Shown: positions 1 through 6,055, counted from the stretch's first letter. The stretch is DNA of 11,848 nt from Rhodospirillaceae bacterium (GCA_016794075.1 JAEUKU010000265.1:1-11848); one strand, 5' to 3'. The notes: generated by a model from the sequence alone, not told the origin. Translations and numbers: made by a program.

Positions 1-993
1 GCGCTTGTCGGCGACCGGATAGCCGTGGAACAGCACCTCGTCCTTGTTCACCTGCGGATCAAGCAGGAAGTTGATCAGGGCATAGGCCGCCGCGCGGTGC
101 GGCGCGCCCTTCGGCACGGCGTAGAAATCGGCCCAGATCTCACCGCCTTCCTTGCCGAGGATGTATTCGAAGGCCGGGTCGGTCTTCTTCAGCTGCTTGC
201 CGTCGCCGGTCCAGCACACCGACATATAGGCGTCGCCGTTCAGCAGCGACGGCTTGTAGTCGCTGTTGATGGCGAACAGGTTCGGCTTGCTCTCCAGCAG
301 CAGCTTCTCGGCGTCCGCCAGTTCCTTCTCGTCGTTGGAGTTGAAGGAATAGCCGAAATACTTGAGCGCATTGCCGATGGTGGTGAGCTGGTAGTCGTGC
401 ACCATGGTACGGCCCTGGTACTTCGTGTTGGTGAGGTCCCAGAACTCCTTCCAGCTGGTCGGCTTGTCGGTGACCTTGGCGGAGTTGATCACGTAGCCGG
501 TGGTGCCCCAATCCTTGTGCGCCGCATAGGTCGTCCCCTTGACGGCGCCCGCTTCGGTGAAGCGTGGATCGGTGTAGGAGGCCGGGTCGTAATTCGGCAG
601 TAGCGCGGTGTCGAGCGGCTCGAACATGTCCTCCGACACATAGGTCTCGATGGTGTAGTTGGTGGGCACCAGCACGTCCCAGCCGGTGCCGCCCGCCTTC
701 AGCTTGGCGAACATCTCCTCGTTGGACCCGAAGACGGTGATGTTCACCTTCACGCCGGTCTCGGCGGTGAACTTCTCGAAGTTCTTCGGCTCGTGATAGT
801 CCGGCCAGGTGGTCAGGTTGACCTGGTCGCCGAGCTCCTGGGCATAGGCCCGGCGGCTGGTCAGCAGATACGGCATGCTCGACGCCAGCACGGCGGTCGC
901 CGTGCCGAGGCCGGTAACGCCGAGGAAATGGCGCCGCGAGATCGAGCCCTTCTGGTAGCGGCGCAGCTGGTTGATGAAATCCTTGCGATCCAT
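1..993 (-). CDS. Polyamine-type ABC transporter solute-binding protein (PotD/PotF-like), 3' end cut by the window edge
   Basis: This encodes the periplasmic binding component of an ABC importer, probably for putrescine, spermidine or a related cation. The first 331 residues are in the window; the family usually has about 350-390, so roughly the last 20-60 residues are missing. The N-terminus has a twin-arginine motif, SRRHFLG (residues 19-25), then a hydrophobic stretch and a likely cleavage site after RAYA (residue 51), so export by Tat is predicted. The mature protein begins with a PotD-like pattern: NLTTWPDYH, VFGSNEEMFAKLKAG, GWDVLVPTNYTIE. The ATG at 993-991 has a strong GGAGGA ribosome site five bases upstream (1004-999). 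It lies 75 bp downstream of the ATPase gene on the same strand, consistent with one operon. The substrate is inferred from family resemblance only; other amines or amino-acid derivatives are possible. Confidence 0.88.
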   Translation of the reverse strand, partial: MDRKDFINQLRRYQKGSISRRHFLGVTGLGTATAVLASSMPYLLTSRRAYAQELGDQVNLTTWPDYHEPKNFEKFTAETGVKVNITVFGSNEEMFAKLKAGGTGWDVLVPTNYTIETYVSEDMFEPLDTALLPNYDPASYTDPRFTEAGAVKGTTYAAHKDWGTTGYVINSAKVTDKPTSWKEFWDLTNTKYQGRTMVHDYQLTTIGNALKYFGYSFNSNDEKELADAEKLLLESKPNLFAINSDYKPSLLNGDAYMSVCWTGDGKQLKKTDPAFEYILGKEGGEIWADFYAVPKGAPHRAAAYALINFLLDPQVNKDEVLFHGYPVADKR

Positions 994-1068
994 GTAGTTC
1001 CTCCGTCGCGCGACTGTTTCTTGTTGCAGGGGGCGGCGCTGTCGCCGGCGCCGCCGCCTGAGGAAAGG

Positions 1069-2184
1069 TCAATCCGCGCCGAGCGCGAGCGCCTGGTCCG
1101 CGCGCCAGCCGAGCGTCGCCCGGTCGCCGGGCTGCAGCCGGAGCGCCAGCGGGTCGGATTTCGGCCGCCGCACCATCACCTCGCCCAGCTCGGGCACATG
1201 CAGGCTGAACTCGGTGTGGTCGCCGAGATAGATGCGGTTGTGCACCTCGCCCTCGCGGGTGAAATCGAGATCGCGCGGCGCGGCGCCGACTTGCCACAGG
1301 CCGATCACCTCGGGCCGCACGGCCACCACGCCCGCGGCGCCCGCGGCAAGGCGGCCGCCGCCCATGCTCCAGCGCGCCCGCAAGGTGGCGCCGCCCGGCA
1401 GCGTGATCGCGGCGCCATCGCCGTCGGCTTCGGCGACCAGGCCGGCCAGGAAATTGCTCTCGCCGACGAAATCCGCCACGTAGCGGTTGGCCGGCGCGTC
1501 ATAGAGCTCCTGCGGGCTGCCGTTCTGCACGATGCGGCCGTCGCGCATGATGGCGATGCTGTCGGACATGGAGAGGGCCTCTTCCTGGTCATGCGTCACC
1601 AGGATGAAGGTGATGCCGACGTCGCGCTGCAGGTTCTGCAGCTCGATCTGCATCTCGCGCCGCAGCTTGCGGTCGAGCGCCGCCAGCGGCTCGTCGAGCA
1701 GCAGCACGGTCGGGCGGTTGACCAAAGCGCGGGCCAGCGCCACGCGCTGCTGCTGGCCGCCCGACAATTCCCAGATGCGCCGCGCCGCCATGCGCGGCAG
1801 GCGCACCAGCTCCAGCGCTTGCGCCACACGCTTGTCGATCTCGCTCTTGTCGAGCCGCGGGCGCATCTGCCGCAAGCCGTAGCCGACATTGTCGGCGACG
1901 TTCATATGCGGGAAGAGCGCGTAATGCTGGAACACCATGTTGACCGGGCGGCGATAGGCCGGCACGCCGACCATGGAGCGGCCGCCGATCGCGACCTCGC
2001 CCGCATCCGGCTGTTCGAAGCCGGCGATGAGGCGCAGTGACGTGGTCTTGCCGCAGCCCGACGGGCCGAGGAAGGAATGGAACGCGCCCGGCGCGATTTC
2101 GAACGAGATGTCGTCGACCGCGACTACCGGGCCGAACCGCTTGGTCACGCCGCGAAACCGGATATCGGCCGCCGCGCCCGACAT
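1069..2184 (-). CDS. Polyamine-type ABC transporter ATP-binding protein (PotA-like)
   Basis: This encodes the cytoplasmic ATPase that powers the importer whose binding protein follows it. The 371 residues match PotA-family length. All ABC motifs are intact: Walker A GPSGCGKT (40-47), Q-loop VFQHYALFPHMNV (Gln86), signature LSGGQQQ (140-146), Walker B LLLDEP (161-166) and switch His198 in VTHDQEEA. The C-terminal part (about 240-370) has the TOBE-like regulatory domain typical of CUT1/polyamine importer ATPases, with VRPE near residue 290. The reading frame is open upstream to 2337, but I prefer the ATG at 2184 because the ABC homology begins directly after it (IRFRGVTKRFGPVVAVDDIS) and the upstream codons look non-family. 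The ribosome site for that ATG is weak (a G-run), so an upstream TTG start is not excluded. It is divergent from the LuxR-type gene, which may control it. Confidence 0.9.
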   Translation of the reverse strand: MSGAAADIRFRGVTKRFGPVVAVDDISFEIAPGAFHSFLGPSGCGKTTSLRLIAGFEQPDAGEVAIGGRSMVGVPAYRRPVNMVFQHYALFPHMNVADNVGYGLRQMRPRLDKSEIDKRVAQALELVRLPRMAARRIWELSGGQQQRVALARALVNRPTVLLLDEPLAALDRKLRREMQIELQNLQRDVGITFILVTHDQEEALSMSDSIAIMRDGRIVQNGSPQELYDAPANRYVADFVGESNFLAGLVAEADGDGAAITLPGGATLRARWSMGGGRLAAGAAGVVAVRPEVIGLWQVGAAPRDLDFTREGEVHNRIYLGDHTEFSLHVPELGEVMVRRPKSDPLALRLQPGDRATLGWRADQALALGAD

Positions 2185-2378
2185 GGCGCCCCCGGCCGGC
2201 GCCTGTGAAGGGGCCGCAACAGCCAAGCTCAACTCCGTCCCTGTCCGCGCCTCTGGCCGGCCGTCATGGCACGCCGGGCGCTTGTCATTTTCCTGCCAAA
2301 GGCTGGGGCAAGCCGAGGATGGTGTATATATCTCCAAAGGGATAGAAAGGCGCTCTGGACCCGGTTTTGAGGGATAGG
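2185..2378. promoter_or_regulatory. Divergent control region between the importer operon and the LuxR-type gene
   Basis: These 194 bp separate two divergently transcribed genes and should hold both promoters. The region contains the only TA-rich core in this GC-rich neighbourhood (TGTATATATC, 2323-2332). It also has two direct copies of CCAAAGG (2296-2302 and 2334-2340), 38 bp apart, flanking that core. I found no convincing sigma-70 -35/-10 pair and no good inverted repeat, so no operator is assigned. The two copies of a 7-mer could be chance. Confidence 0.4.
2369..2374 (+). promoter_or_regulatory. Ribosome binding site selecting the ATG start of the LuxR-type gene
   Basis: GAGGGA lies four bases upstream of the ATG at 2379. 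The frame also has a TTG at 2367, but that codon has no comparable site, so the ATG is preferred. Confidence 0.6.
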
Positions 2379-3206
2379 ATGGAAGTCGCGCAGGGGTGGC
2401 ACACGGGGCTGGCGGAGACCATCCGCCATCTGGAAACGCCGCGCTTCGCGCCGGCCCTGGGCCAGGCGCTGCGCCGCGTCGCCCCCTTCACCTATACCGT
2501 CGTCTTCGCCTTTCGCGGCGAGGAGCCGCCGCTCGACCTCTTCGACGATTTCGGGCCGGAGCGACGCAGCATCTATGTGACCGACTACCAGGCCGGGCCC
2601 TATCTGCTCGACCCGTTTTTCCATGCCGCGCGCGGCGGCATCGCGCCCGGCCTCTATCGCATGCGCGAACTGGCGCCCGACCGCTTCTACCAGAGCGAAT
2701 ACCACCGCTCCTATTATGTGCAGACGGGTCTGGCCGAGGAGATCGGCTTCTTCCTCTCCCCGGCGCCGGGCATCATGGTGACGATGTCGCTGATGCGCGT
2801 CGCCGGGACGCGCGCCTTCAGCGAGCGGGAGATGGCGCGGCTGCGGCTGGTGGCGCCGGTGGTGATCGCGCTGGCCGAGCGCAACTGGCGCGGCCTCGCC
2901 GAGCGCTTCGCGGTGGAGCCGCCCGCGCCGGCGGCAGAGGACCCCCGGCGCGACGTCTTCGCCACCATCGGCCGCAGCCGCCTTACCGAGCGCGAAGCCG
3001 AAGTAGTGGCCCTGGTGCTGCGCGGCCATTCCTCGGAGGCGATCGGTGCGGCGCTCGGCATCGCCCCCGGCACGGTGAAGATTCACCGCAAGAACATCTA
3101 CGCAAAGCTCGGCATCGGCAGCCAGGCCGAGCTGTTCTCCATGTTCATGAGCGCCCGCACCGGCGCGGCCGCGGATCACCTCAGGCGAAATGATCGCCGC
3201 GGATGA
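2379..3206 (+). CDS. LuxR-family transcriptional regulator with an N-terminal sensor domain
   Basis: This 275-residue protein is a DNA-binding regulator. Residues about 200-257 form a LuxR/GerE helix-turn-helix: LTEREAEVVALVLRGHSSEAI, then the recognition helix region GIAPGTVKIHRKNIYAKLGI. Residues about 1-175 form a separate sensor domain. It has a Y66-x3-Y70 pair and a D78-P79 pair, spaced roughly like the W-x3-Y and D-P ligand-contact residues of acyl-homoserine-lactone receptors, but with the Trp replaced by Tyr. No receiver domain (phospho-Asp) is visible, so it is not a standard two-component response regulator. No luxI-like synthase is in the window, so it would be a LuxR solo. It lies back to back with the polyamine-type importer and probably regulates it in response to a transported or related ligand. 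Its last eight codons overlap the convergent sbtB. The regulatory target and ligand are inference. Confidence 0.85.
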   Translation: MEVAQGWHTGLAETIRHLETPRFAPALGQALRRVAPFTYTVVFAFRGEEPPLDLFDDFGPERRSIYVTDYQAGPYLLDPFFHAARGGIAPGLYRMRELAPDRFYQSEYHRSYYVQTGLAEEIGFFLSPAPGIMVTMSLMRVAGTRAFSEREMARLRLVAPVVIALAERNWRGLAERFAVEPPAPAAEDPRRDVFATIGRSRLTEREAEVVALVLRGHSSEAIGAALGIAPGTVKIHRKNIYAKLGIGSQAELFSMFMSARTGAAADHLRRNDRRG

Positions 3207-3492
3207 CCTCGACGTCGGATACCGCCAGGATCGCCTTGTATTGCAGGATGAGCGGCTGCAGCCGCGCGGCGATGCCGGCGGCGAGGTCGGGAGACGCGAT
3301 CACCAGGATCATCTGCATCTGCATGGCGGAACTCATCGCGCTCTCGCTCCAGGCGCCGTGATGGCCGCCGCCCGACAGGGCCGGCAGGATCGTGTAGCCG
3401 GAGGCGCCGGCCTCGTGCAGCGCCTCGACCAGCAGCGGCACGATCGCCGCCTCGGCGATGATCTCGATGCGCTTCTTGCGGTGCAACTGCAT
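3181..3492 (-). CDS. sbtB: PII-like signalling protein SbtB, partner of the bicarbonate transporter
   Basis: This is a 103-residue PII-like protein. In cyanobacteria SbtB trimers bind adenine nucleotides including cAMP and AMP and regulate the SbtA transporter at the membrane. The sequence shows the ferredoxin-like PII pattern: strand KRIEIIAEAAIVPLLVEAL, a T-loop region about residues 36-56 with GGGHHG, and a C-terminal strand and basic tail VEVIRGDHF. It ends there and lacks the C-terminal Cys-containing redox loop described for cyanobacterial SbtB. It starts 21 bp after the end of sbtA on the same strand, which is the main support for the assignment. The frame extends to a TTG at 3507, but the ATG at 3492 has a GGAGG site (3502-3498) and starts the family homology. 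The 3' end overlaps the convergent regulator gene by 26 bp. Confidence 0.82.
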   Translation of the reverse strand: MQLHRKKRIEIIAEAAIVPLLVEALHEAGASGYTILPALSGGGHHGAWSESAMSSAMQMQMILVIASPDLAAGIAARLQPLILQYKAILAVSDVEVIRGDHFA

Positions 3493-3497
3493 GCAAT

Positions 3498-3502
3498 CCT
3501 CC
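3498..3502 (-). promoter_or_regulatory. Ribosome binding site selecting the ATG start of sbtB
   Basis: On the minus strand GGAGG is followed by five bases and the ATG at 3492. It lies inside the 21-bp sbtA-sbtB gap. It argues against the TTG at 3507, which is upstream of the site. Confidence 0.65.
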
Positions 3503-3513
3503 ACCAAGCCGGT

Positions 3514-4482
3514 CTAGCGGGCCAGGAACTCGGCCGCCGCGAGATAAAGCGGGATGCCGGCGACGATGTTGAAGGGAAAGCTCACGGCGAGCGAGAGGGT
3601 GATGTAGATGCCCGGGTCCGCCTCGGGCAAGGCCAGGCGCATCGCCGCCGGCACGGCGATATAGGAGGCGCTGGCGGCGAGCGTCGCCAGCAGCGCCGCA
3701 TCGCCCGCCGCGAAGCCGGACAAGGTTGCCAGGGTCAGCGCGATCGCGGCGGAGACCAGCGGCATCGCCACGCCGAACAGCAGCAGCGGGGCGCGTAGCT
3801 TGTTCGCTTCGCGCAGGCGTCGCGCCGCCACCAGGCCCATGTCGAGCAGGAACAGCATGAGCACGCCCTTCATCGGGTCGAGGGCGAAGGCGCGTACCGC
3901 CTCCATGCCCTTGGGACCGGTAATCCAGCCGATTGCGAAGCTGCCGACCAGCATCACCACGCTGCCATTCAGCAGCGTCTCGCGCCACAGCCCGCCGCGC
4001 AGCGCACCGCCGCGGAACGCCGCCCCGCCGCGCGCCAGTAGAAGGCCGACCACGATGGCCGGCGTCTCCATCAGCGCGGCAACCGCGACCATGCCGGGAT
4101 TGAAAGAGGTGCCCACCTGGCGCAGGAAGCTGTCGGCGGTCACATAGGTGACGATGCTGATCGACCCGTAATGCGCCGCCGTCGCCGCGGCGGTGACGCG
4201 ATCCAGGCGGCACAATCCTGTGAGGCCCGCAAAGGCCAGGACGGGCAGCAGGCAGCTCAAAGCGACGCCCACGACGATCAGGCCGACGAGGTCGCCGCCC
4301 AGCCCGCTTTCGGCCACCGCGACCCCGCCCTTGAAGCCGATCGCCAGCATCAGGTAGAGCGCCAGGCCCTTGGCGATGGCCTCGGGGATGGTCAGGTCGG
4401 ATTTCGCCAGCCCGGCAAGGAGGCCAAGCACGAAGAAAAGCACCATCGGCGAGAGGAGATTGGCCGCGGCCGCGTCGAACAT
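3514..4482 (-). CDS. sbtA: Sodium-dependent bicarbonate transport family permease SbtA
   Basis: This 322-residue inner-membrane protein belongs to the SbtA family of sodium-bicarbonate symporters. Known members have about ten membrane helices built as two inverted repeats; here alternating hydrophobic segments run through the whole length. Two family hallmarks are visible: AAHYGSISIVTYVTADSFL (102-120) in the first half, and SASYIAVPAAMR (271-282), PEADPGIY and SFPFNIVAGIPLY (301-313) in the second. It is shorter than the roughly 370-residue cyanobacterial protein, mostly in the central cytoplasmic region where SbtB docks. The ATG at 4482 follows a GGGGGA stretch. It is the first gene of the sbtA-sbtB pair and is divergent from msrB across 174 bp where I see no clear promoter. 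In a non-photosynthetic host it may supply bicarbonate for carboxylases, or act on a related anion. Confidence 0.87.
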   Translation of the reverse strand: MFDAAAANLLSPMVLFFVLGLLAGLAKSDLTIPEAIAKGLALYLMLAIGFKGGVAVAESGLGGDLVGLIVVGVALSCLLPVLAFAGLTGLCRLDRVTAAATAAHYGSISIVTYVTADSFLRQVGTSFNPGMVAVAALMETPAIVVGLLLARGGAAFRGGALRGGLWRETLLNGSVVMLVGSFAIGWITGPKGMEAVRAFALDPMKGVLMLFLLDMGLVAARRLREANKLRAPLLLFGVAMPLVSAAIALTLATLSGFAAGDAALLATLAASASYIAVPAAMRLALPEADPGIYITLSLAVSFPFNIVAGIPLYLAAAEFLAR

Positions 4483-4656
4483 TTCGTGGTCCCCCGATCC
4501 CCAGGCTATGTCCCCAAACGGCTTGCGGTCTTCTGCCCGATACTTGGCCGGTCAGATGGGAGGCCCGCCGCCGGCACGCAAGGTACTGCCGCCGCCGTCT
4601 TGTGCCGGAGCGGTTTACGCGCCAGATATGGATCGGATCAGTCGCGGGAGAGGCGC

Positions 4657-5085
4657 ATGAAGGTTTTCGGCAAGGGTCATGTCCCGTCGGACGGCTACGC
4701 CGTGGTGAAGAGCGAGGCGGAGTGGCGCGCAATGCTGTCGCCCGAGCAGTTCAGGGTCATGTTCGAGCACGCCACCGAGCGGCCCGGCACGTCGCCGTTG
4801 CTGGGCGAGAAGCGTTCCGGCACCTTCGTCTGCGCGGCCTGCGGCCAGCCGGCGTACGAAACCGCAACCAAGTTCGAGAGCGGCACCGGCTGGCCCAGCT
4901 TCTATGCGCCGATCGACGGCGCCACGGCGACGGACACCGACCGCTCCTTTTTCATGACGCGGACCGAGGTGCATTGCGCCAAGTGCGGTGCGCATCAGGG
5001 CCATGTCTTCGAGGACGGGCCGGCGCCGACCGGCCTGCGCTATTGCATCAATGGCCTGGCGTTGAAATTCGAGCCAAAGGAATAG
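4657..5085 (+). CDS. msrB: Peptide-methionine (R)-S-oxide reductase MsrB
   Basis: This enzyme reduces the R-form of methionine sulfoxide in proteins, repairing oxidative damage, normally with thioredoxin as electron donor. The 142 residues cover the full MsrB fold. Zinc-binding CxxC pairs are Cys59/Cys62 (CAAC) and Cys107/Cys110 (CAKC), and the catalytic cysteine is Cys130 in GLRYCIN, after the motif GHVFEDGPAPTG. The usual resolving cysteine in the SGCGWPSF motif is replaced by Thr77 (SGTGWPSF). With all other cysteines in the zinc site, this looks like a one-cysteine type. The ATG at 4657 follows a GGGAGAGG site, and homology starts right there. There is no signal peptide, so it acts in the cytoplasm. 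It is a single gene, divergent from sbtA and convergent with the sigma factor gene. Confidence 0.95.
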   Translation: MKVFGKGHVPSDGYAVVKSEAEWRAMLSPEQFRVMFEHATERPGTSPLLGEKRSGTFVCAACGQPAYETATKFESGTGWPSFYAPIDGATATDTDRSFFMTRTEVHCAKCGAHQGHVFEDGPAPTGLRYCINGLALKFEPKE

Positions 5086-5088
5086 CGC

Positions 5089-5100
5089 GGGCCGAGGCCC
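5089..5100. terminator. Weak GC-rich hairpin after msrB
   Basis: GGGCCGAGGCCC begins three bases after the msrB stop codon and is self-complementary with a 4-5 bp stem and a very small loop. No T-run follows in either direction, so it is not a standard intrinsic terminator. It may mark the shared 3' end of two convergent genes, but this is weak. Confidence 0.22.
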
Positions 5101-5156
5101 AGTCCTAGAATCCGAGTCCTGGAATCCCAGTCCTAGAATCCCAGTCCTAGAATCCC
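5101..5156. repeat. Four tandem copies of a 14-bp repeat
   Basis: The unit AGTCCTAGAATCCC occurs four times in direct tandem at 5101, 5115, 5129 and 5143. Copies three and four are identical, copy two has one change (CTGG for CTAG) and copy one has one change at its last base. The copy at 5143-5156 contains the stop codon and last codons of the sigma factor gene (minus-strand reading: GGATTC then TAG). The array therefore looks like an amplification of that gene's 3' end. Three copies hold CTAG, a tetranucleotide generally rare in proteobacterial genomes. No hairpin forms within the unit. Confidence 0.93.
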
Positions 5157-5857
5157 AGGCGCTTCAGCACCCGCGCGACCAGCCGGTCGCAGCGCGCGCC
5201 GTCGAAGGGCAGCATGTCGCCCATGCTCATCTTCAATTCGTCGCGCAGACGGGCCTGGAGCCGGCGGCGGGCGCGCATGAAGCGGGTGCGGATCGTCTGC
5301 GGATTGACCTCGAGGATCTGCGCCGTTTCCTCGACACTGAATTCCTCCAGCGCGCGGAGCACGAAGACCGCGCGCTGCTCCTCGGGCAGGTCGCCCACCG
5401 CCGCTTCCAGATAGAGCCGCAACTGGCCGCGGATGGCGGCGCTCTCCGGGCTCTCCACGGCCTGCTCCTCCGACGTCAGGTTTGACTCGGTCCGGCCGGC
5501 GCCGGTGGGCCGCAGCGGCACGACATTGTCGTGGCCCGAGAGCACCAGGCGATTGGGCCGGCGGCGGCGCATCAGCGCCTCGTTGATCACGATCCGCGTC
5601 AGCCAGGTGGCGAGCGCCGCCTCGCCGCGGAATTTCGCCAAGCCGGCAAAGGCCTTGATATAGCTTTCCTGCACCGCGTCCTCCGCCTCCTGCTCGTCGC
5701 GCAGGATGCCCCAGGCAGCGCGATAGAGGCGGCGGTTGTAGTGCCGCATCAGGATCGCCAGCGCCTCCGGATCGCGGCGCAACACGCGCGCGATCAGGAC
5801 CGCTTCGTCTTCTTCTGTCGCCCTGGCGGCTTTCGTCTTCGGCATCGCGCGCTCCAT
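5147..5857 (-). CDS. ECF-type RNA polymerase sigma factor (RpoE-like) with a C-terminal tail
   Basis: This 236-residue protein directs RNA polymerase to a small set of stress promoters. Sigma region 2 spans about 23-98 (RDPEALAILMRHYNRRLYR, DEQEAEDAVQESYIKAF, ATWLTRIVINEALMRRRR), and region 4 about 141-205 (LPEEQRAVFVLRALEEFSVEETAQ, NPQTIRTRFMRARRRL). It is longer than the typical 170-200 residues because of an acidic linker (about 104-140) and a tail (206-236) containing FDGARCDRLVARVLKRL with one cysteine, Cys223. No anti-sigma gene is adjacent. The ATG at 5857 has an AGGAAA site; a second ATG at 5845, preceded by GGAG, is equally plausible and better if transcription starts near 5869. It is divergent from the DUF4142-cupredoxin operon, and both sides carry the same ECF-like promoter signature. 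Its stop codon lies in a tandem repeat. Confidence 0.92.
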   Translation of the reverse strand: MERAMPKTKAARATEEDEAVLIARVLRRDPEALAILMRHYNRRLYRAAWGILRDEQEAEDAVQESYIKAFAGLAKFRGEAALATWLTRIVINEALMRRRRPNRLVLSGHDNVVPLRPTGAGRTESNLTSEEQAVESPESAAIRGQLRLYLEAAVGDLPEEQRAVFVLRALEEFSVEETAQILEVNPQTIRTRFMRARRRLQARLRDELKMSMGDMLPFDGARCDRLVARVLKRLGF

Positions 5858-5873
5858 GCGGTTTCCTGCTGCC

Positions 5874-5902
5874 TTAGATGCAGCTTCGCCCCCTTGCGTT
5901 CC
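5874..5902 (-). promoter_or_regulatory. Candidate ECF promoter of the sigma factor gene
   Basis: On the minus strand GGAAC (5902-5898) is followed by 16 bases and then GCATCTAA (5881-5874). GGAAC is the classic -35 core of RpoE/EcfG-type promoters. The same arrangement, with the same spacing and seven of eight bases in the downstream element, occurs facing the other way at 5958-5986. A start near 5869 would give a leader of about 12 nt to the ATG at 5857, or about 24 nt to the ATG at 5845. The match between the two sites is seen directly; use by this sigma factor is inferred. Confidence 0.6.
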
Positions 5903-5957
5903 CGCCCGTCACCGATGCGAGACGGGGTGCGCGCATGCGGGCAGCCTGCGCCCCGCC

Positions 5958-5986
5958 GGAACAAGCGGCAAGCACAATGCATCCAA
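5958..5986 (+). promoter_or_regulatory. Candidate ECF promoter of the DUF4142-cupredoxin operon
   Basis: GGAAC (5958-5962), 16 bases, then GCATCCAA (5979-5986) matches the site upstream of the divergent sigma factor gene in both elements and spacing. Transcription would begin near 5992, leaving a leader of about 64 nt before the ATG at 6056. Together the pair suggests the sigma factor controls both itself and this operon. Confidence 0.6.
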
Positions 5987-6055
5987 CCGGTCATGCGGCG
6001 CGCAAGACTGCACCGCTGCTCACCCCGGGATCTCCCCAAGCGAAAAGAGGTTAAG

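Noticed and set aside
140..1297. 385-codon minus-strand frame over the solute-binding protein gene
   Set aside because: The real gene is in another frame, with an ATG, a strong ribosome site, a Tat signal and PotD-like motifs from 993 leftward.
793..2040. Long plus-strand open frame across the importer genes
   Set aside because: It lies opposite the PotA-like gene with all ABC motifs intact, has no recognisable domain and shows typical shadow-frame composition.
4171..4656. Upstream extension of the msrB reading frame antisense to sbtA
   Set aside because: MsrB homology and a ribosome site begin at the ATG at 4657, and the upstream codons are the complement of sbtA.
4483..4656. A copy of the ECF promoter signature upstream of msrB
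   Set aside because: I looked for GGAAC with a GCATC-like element in the sbtA-msrB gap and found none, so msrB is not assigned to the sigma factor regulon.
3176..4732. 518-codon minus-strand open frame spanning sbtA, sbtB and the start of msrB
   Set aside because: It is in a different frame from sbtA and sbtB, both of which show clear family motifs, and its Arg/Gly-rich translation has no domain.
5089..5100. Strong intrinsic terminator between msrB and the sigma gene
   Set aside because: The GGGCC/GGCCC hairpin is short with almost no loop, and no T-tract follows on either strand. It is kept only as a weak feature.
5101..5156. CRISPR array
   Set aside because: The units are only 14 bp and directly abutting with no spacers.
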